From Thiotrichales bacterium (lineage in GTDB: Bacteria > Pseudomonadota > Gammaproteobacteria > Beggiatoales > Beggiatoaceae): a stretch of 53,513 bases of DNA. Where the stretch lies: positions 1 through 53,513 of the forward strand of contig JADGEH010000026.1 of the NCBI GenBank assembly GCA_016744475.1, in the 5' to 3' direction. The translations under genes and the position numbers were made by a program. Positions 35,701 through 43,830 of the stretch are shown here, one piece after another. Each line of letters begins with the position of its first letter. The first letter of the stretch is position 1. Under the pieces are notes generated by a model that saw only the letters and a list, made by a program, of their open reading frames with translations, did not search any database and was not told the origin of the DNA.

Positions 35701-37340
35701 TCTCGCGCCCGCTGCGACCACTGCGTATGTGCCCGCACATGCTCTCGGTCGGTTTCTAGGGTTTGGATTAAACGGCTGAAGTTACGGTAAAAATCACCGT
35801 CATAAGCATTGAAATCTAACCACTGCACGGTTTGCAGCGCAGGCGGCAAGCTGGTCGGCAACACAGCGCGGTGCAACACACTGATCATGCGCTTGCCTTG
35901 CTGCTGTGCGTAGTCCACCTCATCGCCGCAGTATTCTGAACTCACCGCATCCGGCGACAAAATAAATAAAAAATTATCCGAGCTATCAATACCTCGATGA
36001 ATTTCTTGGCGAAAATCACTGGCGGGATCAATATTTTCTTGATCAAACCAGGTGGTTTTCCCCTGCATTTGCAAGGCTTGGTTAAGCTGCCGAGCAATAT
36101 CTGAATCTTTCCGTGAATAAGAAATAAACACATCTTGAGTAAGATTTTTAGGTTGTGCTTGACTGGCTTCTAAATAGGCTTTTTGCACCTCAGTGGGCGG
36201 ATTCTTAGGATATTGCACCGCCGTTTTTAGCCATGCTTGCGCCTCTTCCAATGCCCGTCCGTGCAGCAATACGCTGGCATTGTGGTCTTGAGCTTGCCAA
36301 CGCAAGGCTTTGACTAACAAGACTTTGTGCTGGCGAAAATACAGCGGTTCTTCGTGCAAAGTGCGCAGCAAATGCGCCAAACACACAGCGTGTTCATCCT
36401 GAGTGGGCGCACGACAATCGATCACCTCACCGGAGGGCGGCACTTCTCCGTGCAACCACAGTGTGAGCAAGCGCTTGTTTAAGCTTTGCGCGTGTTGCAG
36501 CAGTGATTGGCAGGTGTGATCCGCCAAGGTCTGTGGCGTGTGCAGCACGATGACGGTATTGGCTCCGGCGATGCCTTGTGCTGTTGCTGTATCCCAATGC
36601 AAAGATTCGTGTGCGGTATTCCACACGGTTAAAGGTTCGCGCATCAAAACACGGCGTAAATTCTGTGCGGTGTGCTGCTCTTGGGGCGGATAACACAAGA
36701 TCGCATCCGTCATTAAATTGTTCGCATTTTTAATACTTTCGCCAATAAACTCGGCCTGTACATCCGTGACCTGACAAGGCGCTTGCACCTGTCCATCGGT
36801 GAATTTGAGAGCTAACCAACGGGCAGCTTGTTCGCGTGCCTGCCCCACCAGTAAATAGCGGGTTTGATACTGATGACGCTCCCACCACAGCGCCGCATTC
36901 AACCACTCCGTATGCAAGCCCACATAGTCTTTGTGCAGCGCCAAACTCTGCATCAACTGCTCAAACGCCGCTTCATAAGGCTGACTGCCATCGAAATAAA
37001 TCCAGTTCAGTTTTTCAATCACGGGGTGCATATTGCCCCAGCCATCGGTGGGTTCAAGCTGGAACAAAGGAATGATGCGTTTGCCGCATTTCAGCGCGAG
37101 TTCAATTTCCAAACGACAATACGGCGATTGCACTGCATGAGGAGTAATGATGAAAATGAAGTTTTCCGAACGTTCAATACCGTCGTCAATTTGCTTTTGA
37201 TAATCGACCGACGGCGGGATGTCTTGTTGGTCAAACCAAATTCGTAAACCTTGCCCTCGCAACCGCGTTTCTAAATCAATCGCAAAAGCTTTGCTCTCTT
37301 TGCGTCCATAAGAAATGAAGGCGTTGAATAGTGGGTTCAT
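32763..37340 (-). CDS. triple-TIR, membrane-anchored WD40 protein
   Basis: A protein of about 1525 residues from ATG 37340, chosen because AGAGAC precedes it and the TIR fold starts at once; an ATG 14 codons earlier (37382) is possible. Order: TIR1 (about 3-136: NAFISYGRKESKAFA, SPYCRLEIE with the candidate catalytic Glu78), a degenerate TIR-like unit (about 208-331), TIR3 (about 401-531: DVFISYSRKDSDIA, SEYCGDEVD with Glu474), a membrane helix (about 608-630), a coiled coil with Ala/Glu (631-676), then about 14 WD40 repeats to the C-terminus. Each TIR unit is followed by a similar helical linker (AxxWLKxAxxxNPPPTxxQRAYLxA), so the region arose by triplication. TIR domains cleave NAD in immunity; the membrane anchor places WD40 and TIR on opposite sides unless the helix re-enters. 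Confidence 0.85.
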   Translation of the reverse strand: MNPLFNAFISYGRKESKAFAIDLETRLRGQGLRIWFDQQDIPPSVDYQKQIDDGIERSENFIFIITPHAVQSPYCRLEIELALKCGKRIIPLFQLEPTDGWGNMHPVIEKLNWIYFDGSQPYEAAFEQLMQSLALHKDYVGLHTEWLNAALWWERHQYQTRYLLVGQAREQAARWLALKFTDGQVQAPCQVTDVQAEFIGESIKNANNLMTDAILCYPPQEQHTAQNLRRVLMREPLTVWNTAHESLHWDTATAQGIAGANTVIVLHTPQTLADHTCQSLLQHAQSLNKRLLTLWLHGEVPPSGEVIDCRAPTQDEHAVCLAHLLRTLHEEPLYFRQHKVLLVKALRWQAQDHNASVLLHGRALEEAQAWLKTAVQYPKNPPTEVQKAYLEASQAQPKNLTQDVFISYSRKDSDIARQLNQALQMQGKTTWFDQENIDPASDFRQEIHRGIDSSDNFLFILSPDAVSSEYCGDEVDYAQQQGKRMISVLHRAVLPTSLPPALQTVQWLDFNAYDGDFYRNFSRLIQTLETDREHVRAHTQWSQRAREWEARGRSEDVLLRGNEYAMAAEWLKAAADKNPPPTALQRAYLQAGQQAIQAQEYQKNRNTLMLRGLLAVSVLGLVLAIGLFFIAEDAREAAVANETAALQAKEAAETSMHKAQQAQSRFLAEKAEVLRKEGRVREAISLSLEALPQHVDDPKQRPFVSETGQVLLKSVQHLREYAHLPQAVNHAQFSPDGSQIFTATEQQVQVWEAKSRTLLRRIDVGEASQHLTFSPKAHYFLRIQAERVEVWDLTTGKRLQALSEFTPAEVATIQTQTGWAPEPTFDVEHAVFSPNEQWIVAYDENTAAVWSVADGQRYLHTGEPLSAVPFKKRADPNNPYDQVDVINALNQQMPQVDQVFFSHDSQYLIVTAHEHGRIWNTQDFTQAPTVIAQDIGISLAQLSPNGTDLATIDAFEHSVRLWNIRSGTLRLSLKPFDSVASSIAFNAPGDVLAVAGGGERYQVHVWDTHDGHISHSLEIEWPVVKLAWQGKSIYFQAGGRVWLWQPPQDAQEIAAFNPQLLPRAHESVSYTLGGAFELSPQGRFLLIQQPQPSLWEPVHTQKLATFAGAGTLKFSPDGQSLLNRQGRLWSVQPAKGAQSLEGHTQRVTRLRFSPDGQQLASIANYWDDWRERDQQLLVWDVAQRQLKHRLVTNSRHELGDMQFSPDGQTLAASDRHATDESRSTQGRINLWNVQTGRLQQQWFAHEATITALDFSRDGQQLATGSEDITVGLWNVAQGQLLHHLRGREEDGWHENSTVRHQRAEVKIIAINPDGTRLAAAGEAQAGRLWNTQNGQEIAQLPHGSGLYDVVFSHDGRYLLSTAYNGSVKLWDGHTGQAVRELKGHEKAVVQAVFSPDDRYILTASHDHSARLWSVADGQEPLKLMHSAKVSRVAFHPQGSLLASGTQSGGLFLWNAQTGQLFNDLSQSKPVYDMQFSPTGEQLAVTNGQRVTLWAVFKDIQAVIDYAHTLDLEPLSKQQRQQFFLE

Positions 37341-37382
37341 GGGAGTCTCTGTGGTGATAGCATGGAGCAGTGTTTCTGGCAT

Positions 37383-37750
37383 CAGTGTATTACAAGCTTT
37401 ATGCGAGCTTATTGTTTTATAGAGGAAATAAATTAGTTATACGACTCAAGCCATTCACTTAAAAAAGGCTTTAAATTCAACGTATCAACCACTCCTCCTC
37501 CAAGGAGGGCGAATAACATCAACGACTTGCAATGCTAATGGACTTCACTGAATGGCAGTGACAGCGCATCATTTCATTTGGACATAGGACTTGATGCGCT
37601 TCGTTCCTTATCACATCCTACCTTAGCGCTATTTTTTTATAGCACAAACATCAGCTTGATACCGTTGGCATAACATGAGTTAATAGTGTCACAAGGGCTT
37701 ATGATTGACGTAAGTTTACGTATTTATACAAATACTGGCTTAGCAGCTAA
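37383..37750. repeat. repeat G copy in intergenic gap
   Basis: The gap between the TIR-WD40 gene and the next kinase holds the reverse copy of repeat G (37517-37568, CACTGAATGGCAGTG hairpin) and AT-rich sequence. No gene was recognised. A promoter for the minus-strand TIR-WD40 gene must lie near 37400, but no clear boxes were identified. Confidence 0.45.
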
Positions 37751-37837
37751 GAGCCTATACGAAGATGGGGAATCGAAGCGAAAATTCGCTATTTTGAGGC
37801 AGGTTTGCAGCCGATTATCCCGTTTTCGTATAGGCTC
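37751..37837. repeat. MITE family A, internally deleted copy
   Basis: 87 bases with ends GAGCCTATACGAAGATGGGG and CCCGTTTTCGTATAGGCTC, flanked by TAA on both sides (37748-37750 and 37838-37840). Compared with 17951-18109 it lacks the central block with the core sequences. Confidence 0.8.
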
Positions 37838-37896
37838 TAAGGTGGGCTATAACGCTGAAGTCTAATTATCAATTTCATGCCTTAGAAGTCTATGCG

Positions 37897-40392
37897 TTGC
37901 TTGATCTTCGTACTAGGAGGCTGTCTGAGAATATAGAGCCTCCTAGACTCTCAATACCACTCTTAACCAAACCCTCTCGTATGTGGCCCCAATGTCTTAA
38001 GTTTCAGAATCTATCGATCCGTCATAAGCTTATGGCGCTATTTCTGCTCATGGGAGGCAGCGTGTTATTGGTGTCTGAAAGCTTTTTTATCAGCCATGAA
38101 TTACGCCGCCTGCACTATGATTTAGAAAATCAGCTCACTCCTGTGGCACAACTACTGGCTTTCCAAAGTCGCGCCGCTTTAACCTTTGAAGATCAACTGT
38201 CGGGTCAGGAATTACTGCGCAGCATCAGCCATCACAGCAGCATTATTGCGGCTTATTGTTACACCGCTGACAGCCATGTTTTTGCGATGTATCAGAAAAC
38301 CCCCAGCCCCAGCCAGCAACTCGCACATCTGGCTATCGCTAAGAAGGCGATTAAAAACAATCCATTAGCCCATGATTTCCAGCTAGTGAATGGCGAAGCG
38401 CATATTTTGCACCCGATTACGATTGACGACGGTGTATTGGGGCGCATTCATTTGGTGGATGATTTATCGAGTTTTGACCGTAGCGTGCAAGAGTTTTTAT
38501 GGCTCAGCGTCATGGTGGTGACGGCTTCTTTATTTCTCGCCTTTTTATTAGCCGCGCAATTGCCAAAAATCATCGCCGCACCGATTTTGTCGCTTAAACA
38601 ACTGATGATGCGTGTGTCGCGTGAGCGCAGCTATCACCTGCGGGCGTATAAATATCACAATGATGAGTTGGGCGAATTGGTGGAGGGTTTTAACACCATG
38701 CTGCATGAAGTGGAGCAGCGGGATCGAGCGTTGGCGGGTTATAACGAACGTTTAGAGCAAGATGTCACGCGCCGCACGCAGCAATTGCGTCATTCTATTC
38801 AAGCTCTTGAAATTGAACGAGATCGAGCGGAAGCGGCGAATCGTGCTAAAAGTGCTTTTCTGGCGGCGATGAGCCATGAAATTCGCACGCCCATGAATGG
38901 CGTATTGGGCATGTTGTCACTGCTACGCAACACGCATCTCAGCGGGCAGCAGCAACGTTATGCGCAAATGGCGCATCATTCGGCTGAAACTTTATTGGCT
39001 ATCATTAACGATATTCTGGATTTTTCTAAAATTGAAGCCGGACAGTTGCATTTGGAAAAAATTCCTTTTGATTTACGCCATCTTTTAGAAGAAACCGTTC
39101 TGCTGTTTGCTGAACCTATAGAACATAAAGGTTTACACTTACATTGTGACAGCGATCCTGGATTGGCTCCGGCTTATCATGGTGATCCCACACGTTTACG
39201 CCAAATTTTATTCAACTTATTGGGCAATGCGATTAAGTTTACCGAGCACGGTGATATTTATGTGTTGATTAAAAGATTGGATGAGCATTACTTGAATTTC
39301 CGCGTAGAAGATAGCGGCATTGGTATTCCTAAAGAAAAACAAGCGCATATTTTTAATGCTTTTACTCAAGCCGATACTTCCACCACACGTCAGTATGGTG
39401 GTACAGGCTTAGGATTGACGATTTGTAAACAATTGATTCATCTCATGGGCGGAGAGATGGGGGTACACAGTCAACCGGGTGAAGGCGCTACTTTTTGGTT
39501 TACTTTACCGCTTTCGCCTGCCAGTGCTGAAGCGCAAGAATTGTTAGAACAACAAGCTCAAAATACTCTTCCGCCTCTGGAGTTACCCGCTCGACAAGTG
39601 GCTTACCACATCTTGTTAGCCGAAGATAATCCCGTGAATCAGGAAGTTGCCAAGGCTGAATTAGAATCTTTAGGATGTCATGTGAGCATTGCTCAAAATG
39701 GTCGAGAGGCTTTTGATTTATATCAAAAAAAGCAGTTTGAATTGATTTTGATGGATTGTGAAATGCCTGAGTTAGATGGTTTTCAGGCGACTGAAGTGAT
39801 CCGCCGTTACGAGCAGCAACAGGTGAAAAAACCCCATATTCCCATTATTGCGCTGACGGCTAATGCGGTGATTGGCTCGCAGCAAGCGTGTATGCAAGCG
39901 GGAATGGATGGCTATTTGAGCAAACCTTTTACCCGCGAGCAGTTGCTGGATATTTTACGCCCTTGGTTGAACAATCCTCAGCCGATGAATGCGGCTAGCA
40001 ATACACCGCCTGATACGGTGGATATAGAACAAGCTATGTCTGAACAAGACATGTTAGAGCAGAAAAAAATAGATAAACTGCGCCGTTTACAACCTCAAAT
40101 GCTGGATAAAATCATTCATTTGTACTTACAGCACAGCAGTGAGCAAATGTTGTCTTTGGAGACGGCTTTTGCAGAACAAGACCATGAACAATTAGGCCGT
40201 ATCAGTCATAGTCTTAAATCAGCCAGCTTAAATGTCGGTGCGGTGTTGTTTTCTAAGCTCTGTAAAGCTGTAGAACTACACAGCAAGCAAGAGCTGCCCT
40301 TAGAAGAAGATCGCTTTTTAGAATTAAAAAAAGTATACCAAGCGACAGTCGTGGCGCTTAAAGACACCTTGGAACATCATCAATCCGGCTAA
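37897..40392 (+). CDS. BarA-like hybrid kinase with HPt
   Basis: An 831-residue inner-membrane sensor kinase. N-terminal helix LMALFLLMGGSVLLVSESFF (about 44-63), a periplasmic sensor (about 65-205), a second helix (LSVMVVTASLFLAFLLAAQLP), HAMP (about 225-280), then a coiled coil. HisKA has AAMSHEIRTPMNGVLG, the HATPase has [18 protein letters not shown] and GGTGLGL, REC has LLAEDNPVNQ and phospho-Asp in LILMDCEMP, and a C-terminal HPt has phospho-His in RISHSLKSAS. This His-Asp-His order is that of BarA/ArcB-type kinases feeding a separate response regulator, which is not visible here. The listed TTG start has a weak ribosome-binding site; ATG 37981 is an alternative. Confidence 0.9.
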   Translation: MLDLRTRRLSENIEPPRLSIPLLTKPSRMWPQCLKFQNLSIRHKLMALFLLMGGSVLLVSESFFISHELRRLHYDLENQLTPVAQLLAFQSRAALTFEDQLSGQELLRSISHHSSIIAAYCYTADSHVFAMYQKTPSPSQQLAHLAIAKKAIKNNPLAHDFQLVNGEAHILHPITIDDGVLGRIHLVDDLSSFDRSVQEFLWLSVMVVTASLFLAFLLAAQLPKIIAAPILSLKQLMMRVSRERSYHLRAYKYHNDELGELVEGFNTMLHEVEQRDRALAGYNERLEQDVTRRTQQLRHSIQALEIERDRAEAANRAKSAFLAAMSHEIRTPMNGVLGMLSLLRNTHLSGQQQRYAQMAHHSAETLLAIINDILDFSKIEAGQLHLEKIPFDLRHLLEETVLLFAEPIEHKGLHLHCDSDPGLAPAYHGDPTRLRQILFNLLGNAIKFTEHGDIYVLIKRLDEHYLNFRVEDSGIGIPKEKQAHIFNAFTQADTSTTRQYGGTGLGLTICKQLIHLMGGEMGVHSQPGEGATFWFTLPLSPASAEAQELLEQQAQNTLPPLELPARQVAYHILLAEDNPVNQEVAKAELESLGCHVSIAQNGREAFDLYQKKQFELILMDCEMPELDGFQATEVIRRYEQQQVKKPHIPIIALTANAVIGSQQACMQAGMDGYLSKPFTREQLLDILRPWLNNPQPMNAASNTPPDTVDIEQAMSEQDMLEQKKIDKLRRLQPQMLDKIIHLYLQHSSEQMLSLETAFAEQDHEQLGRISHSLKSASLNVGAVLFSKLCKAVELHSKQELPLEEDRFLELKKVYQATVVALKDTLEHHQSG

Positions 40393-40419
40393 CGTTGTTT
40401 TCAATACCCCTCTTCTTTC

Positions 40420-42273
40420 CTATTCCGCACCTAAACGCACGCAATACAATGTCTGTGCTTCTTCAATGCCTTTGAGTTCGGCTTTAAACAAGTGGGTATT
40501 GACCACGTTGTTTTGTAAGCAGGTTTGTACTTTGGCATCTTCATACATGGCTTGCGACAAAATCAAATCATTGCCTCGGCTTTGGCCTTGTGCGCGAGCG
40601 GCGCGGTTAATGTTGGAACCGAAGTAGTCTAATTTGTCATTCATGGTCAAAGCGATGCAGGGGCCTTTATGAACGCCTAATTTGATGATGATGTGCTCTT
40701 CAACAGGGCGTGCTTGATTGTGGGTTTGAAAGGCTTGGAGAATGTTCAAAGCGGCACTCACCGCTTGTTCGTTATGGGTAAACACTGCCATAACGGCATC
40801 ACCGATAGTTTTCACGATACCGCCTTCATGCTGGCGGATGATGTCTGTCATGATGTCAAAATGCGTTTGTACTAGAGCAAAGGCGGTGGCATCGCCTTTG
40901 TTTTCGTAAAGTTGCGTGGAGTCTTTTAGATCGCTGAATAAGACGGCGAGATTAGAGATACCTAAACGCAAGCCAGGGCGCAGGACTTCAGCATCAAACA
41001 GCGTGCGAAAATCTTGTAAAGAAGTGACGAGAGCAGCGGTCGCCGCTTGTTCTCGATGCTGTAGGCGTTCAATGCGCAACGTTTGGCGAAAATCGGCGGC
41101 GTTGTTGAGATGTAACGTGAGCTGCTGATGGGTGTGTAGCAGCGTATCAGGAGCTGCGTCCTGTAAATTCAGCGTCATGTCCAAAGGTGCATGGTCTGCT
41201 TGGCTGTGCAATGAAAAGCTGCCTAGGGTGGCGGCGGATAGACGGTATTCGCCTTCAGGCATAGGCACAGTGACGCTGCGTTGTTCTCCAGGATCGAGTA
41301 CCAGTTGTGACCAGATGTGTGAAAACGTGGCGGGATTGTTGAGGCAATAGAGGTTTTTGTCTAATAAGCGCAGACGTTCCACGGGACGGAAAGTGACTTC
41401 TACATTTTGGTCAAAATTGGCATCGTATTGGATATTGCAGACATCGCAATGGGCTTCGGGGCGTAAGCTGTCTAGGTGGCGGGTTTGTTCGGCTGCGCCT
41501 AAACAGGAAGGGCAAATTAAATCCCAACTGAGATTAAAAAAGCCTTCTCGTGTGGCTAACAAGCAAAAGCTCAGGACATCAATGCGCGGCAATTGAAAAT
41601 ATTGCGCCACGGCAAAGGGGCGCATATGTGAAACTTGCGCATCAGGTACGGTGTGAATGTATTCCGCTATTTTGGCGGGTACAGGGTTGTTGGGCATGAG
41701 GTGTTGCCATTCTGCATTCAGGGCTTTGGCTTTGGCACTGTTCTCAGGGGTATGCTCAACAAAGGCTTCAAACCCTTGTTCGGAGTGTTCGGGCAGGTTT
41801 GTATCCGTGTGTTGATGAAATGCGAGCATTTTTTGCAGGATTTTTTGCAGCAAGGGTTTGACGGGCGTTACGCCTCTGGGCACGTAGCTTAAACGCACGG
41901 TGAGTTCGCAGCCTTCGGCCTGATCTTTGGATTCCCACGTTGCACTTAAGTAGCGCAATGGGCCTTTGATGTATATGCGTTCAACCGAGGAATAATACGG
42001 CGGAATCCACTCGTAAGGGAGTTCCCAATAACGCGCAGGCCACCAGCCTAAGAAGGTGGTATTGACGAAAATATGCGAGCCACCGTTTTGTTCATTGGGT
42101 TTGAAGTCATAATCCACGGCATCCATGCCAACGGCTTTGCTTAAGGTGTTTTTATCGGCAATGTGTCGCCACAGGGTTTGAGCGCTGTGGGTTAATGAAA
42201 TACTGCCGCTGATGTCTTTCGCTTGTTGGCGCAATTGTTCCAGTGTTTGCTGCGAAATCGGCTCATAGGTCAT
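40420..42273 (-). CDS. class III adenylate/guanylate cyclase
   Basis: A 617-residue protein. The N-terminus (about 1-150) resembles an SRPBCC/START-like lipid-binding fold of the kind found before this cyclase class (DUF5939-type). A four-cysteine zinc-ribbon-like segment (ICPSCLG ... HCDVCN, about 245-275) follows, then beta-rich sequence. The class III cyclase domain (about 430-600) has the metal aspartates in FSDLKDST and GDAVMAVF, and NINRAAR with the transition-state Asn/Arg. It should make a cyclic nucleotide; whether cAMP or cGMP cannot be decided. There is no membrane segment. It is convergent with the BarA-like kinase, 27 bases apart. Confidence 0.88.
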   Translation of the reverse strand: MTYEPISQQTLEQLRQQAKDISGSISLTHSAQTLWRHIADKNTLSKAVGMDAVDYDFKPNEQNGGSHIFVNTTFLGWWPARYWELPYEWIPPYYSSVERIYIKGPLRYLSATWESKDQAEGCELTVRLSYVPRGVTPVKPLLQKILQKMLAFHQHTDTNLPEHSEQGFEAFVEHTPENSAKAKALNAEWQHLMPNNPVPAKIAEYIHTVPDAQVSHMRPFAVAQYFQLPRIDVLSFCLLATREGFFNLSWDLICPSCLGAAEQTRHLDSLRPEAHCDVCNIQYDANFDQNVEVTFRPVERLRLLDKNLYCLNNPATFSHIWSQLVLDPGEQRSVTVPMPEGEYRLSAATLGSFSLHSQADHAPLDMTLNLQDAAPDTLLHTHQQLTLHLNNAADFRQTLRIERLQHREQAATAALVTSLQDFRTLFDAEVLRPGLRLGISNLAVLFSDLKDSTQLYENKGDATAFALVQTHFDIMTDIIRQHEGGIVKTIGDAVMAVFTHNEQAVSAALNILQAFQTHNQARPVEEHIIIKLGVHKGPCIALTMNDKLDYFGSNINRAARAQGQSRGNDLILSQAMYEDAKVQTCLQNNVVNTHLFKAELKGIEEAQTLYCVRLGAE

Positions 42274-42321
42274 AGCAATATCCTTAGTAGATTTGTTTCA
42301 TCAACTGCAACACGTCTAGTA

Positions 42322-42478
42322 GACTTGTCCGGGCTTAAAACACCGACTGCAAAACAGCGGATATTGGCGGTTTTCCCCGTTCCTTTTCGTTCAATAGAAT
42401 GACTATTCGCCTCAAATGAACGAAAAAAACCGCTCAATCCCGCTGCTTTTCGCTACGGCGTTTAAACCCGGACAAGTC
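42322..42478. repeat. MITE family B, full length
   Basis: 157 bases, ends GACTTGTCCGGGCTTAAA and TTTAAACCCGGACAAGTC, flanked by TA (42320-42321 and 42479-42480). It differs from the copy at 22370 in about eight positions. It lies upstream of the cyclase gene. Confidence 0.85.
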
Positions 42479-42600
42479 TATTAAACAAATAGACGGGGCG
42501 GCTGTCCAAAAAATGATTGTCATGCTAATCAAGCAAACAGTAAACTGCCAGCCGACTTTGATGGTAGCTAGATTATTTAACTGAATTATTTAACTGACGT

Positions 42601-42659
42601 TATGCAAAGGCTCGATGCCGTACTTAAGTTTTCAAGCACGGTACCGAGCCTTTGCATTA
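42601..42659 (+). promoter_or_regulatory. long hairpin before the lysM gene
   Basis: TATGCAAAGGCTCG...TGCCGTACTT pairs with AAGCACGGTA..CGAGCCTTTGCAT across an 8-base loop, giving a stem of about 23 pairs with few mismatches. It ends about 8 bases before the AAGG ribosome-binding site and 20 bases before the ATG at 42679. A stem this strong in the leader could act as an attenuator, RNA-stabilising structure or protein site. It lacks a T-run, so it is not a plain terminator. Confidence 0.55.
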
Positions 42660-42678
42660 ACTCAATAAGGTATCCACT

Positions 42679-43809
42679 ATGACACTGTTTAGACGCTTTT
42701 TTCCTTCAATCACTGTGCTTTTTAATGCGCCGATCATAGCGGTGATGCAACGCATTATTGGTGTGTTTGTTCTGTTTTTGAGCGTCGTTTTGATCACGCC
42801 TAATGTCTCAGCCACTGTGTTAATGTTGGATAAACAAGCCGAGATTCGCACCGATTATCCACAAAAATACACGGTCAAAGAGGGCGATTCGCTGTGGGAC
42901 TTAATCAGCTTATTTGTCAAAAGACCGGGCAGAATCAATATGTCTGCTTGGGCTGATGTGAATATTTATCCCGGCAATCAAGTATCTTTAGTCGAACGTG
43001 CAGGCCATCCTGCCTTACAAGTGCGACGGGGGCAGCGCGTAGTGAAACTCTCTCCTGGCGTGGTGACCGCTCGCGCTGAACGCAATATTCCCAAAATTCC
43101 GTTGTCGTCGATTCGTCAATTTCTAGATCATCCTGAAATTGTTGAAGCCGAGGAACTCAGCGGTGCACCTTATATTGTCGCCAATGCCAACGACAAATTG
43201 ATGATGACCGCAGGCGATGTGATTTATGCACGCGGTGTCGATGGTAGCGAATATTTGGGGCAAACGTTTACGGTATTGCGTCCCAGTGAAGCTTATTTTG
43301 ATCGCGGCAGCGAAGACGATGGCGACACCCCCGTGGCGTATGGTGCTTTATATCTGGGCGAAGCTTCGCTAGAAGTCTTGGGTGACGAAGATGATGGGGA
43401 TAATGTCGTCACTTTAAAATTACTGATTGCCAAACAAGACATTCTGGCGGGTGACCGTTTGTTACCCACGCCAGATCGAGAATTTGAGCAGGATTTTACC
43501 CCCAGCACGCCTGATGATGTGGAAAATACCCGCATCATTGGGGTCGCGGGGGCAGGGAGCCATATTGGACAATATCAAGTTGTGCTGATCAATCGTGGCT
43601 TAGAAGATGGATTCAAACGTGGCAATGTGTTAGCGGTGTATCACAATGGTCAAAACACCCGTGATCCAATGACTAACGAAATCCTGCGTTTACCCAGTGT
43701 ACAAACCGGTACTGTCTTGGTGTTTAAAGTCTATGAACGTGTCAGTTTTGCTTTAGTGAGAAGTGCCACCCAACCTATCTTTATCGGTGATTCATTGGGT
43801 TTGCCTTAA
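42679..43809 (+). CDS. LysM-domain protein upstream of dprA
   Basis: A 376-residue exported protein. The N-terminus has a membrane/signal segment (IIGVFVLFLSVVLITPNVSA, cleavage probable at SA). Residues about 63-115 are a LysM peptidoglycan-binding domain (YTVKEGDSLWDLISLFVKRPGRI ... NIYPGNQVSL), followed by a long beta-rich region. Proteins of this layout are regularly found before dprA-smg-topA in Gammaproteobacteria. The conserved function is not settled; a cell-wall role is inferred. The GTATCC/AAGG spacing supports ATG 42679. Just upstream lies a long hairpin that may control it. Confidence 0.88.
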   Translation: MTLFRRFFPSITVLFNAPIIAVMQRIIGVFVLFLSVVLITPNVSATVLMLDKQAEIRTDYPQKYTVKEGDSLWDLISLFVKRPGRINMSAWADVNIYPGNQVSLVERAGHPALQVRRGQRVVKLSPGVVTARAERNIPKIPLSSIRQFLDHPEIVEAEELSGAPYIVANANDKLMMTAGDVIYARGVDGSEYLGQTFTVLRPSEAYFDRGSEDDGDTPVAYGALYLGEASLEVLGDEDDGDNVVTLKLLIAKQDILAGDRLLPTPDREFEQDFTPSTPDDVENTRIIGVAGAGSHIGQYQVVLINRGLEDGFKRGNVLAVYHNGQNTRDPMTNEILRLPSVQTGTVLVFKVYERVSFALVRSATQPIFIGDSLGLP

Positions 43810-43830
43810 ACGCCCTCATTCACCCTCAAT

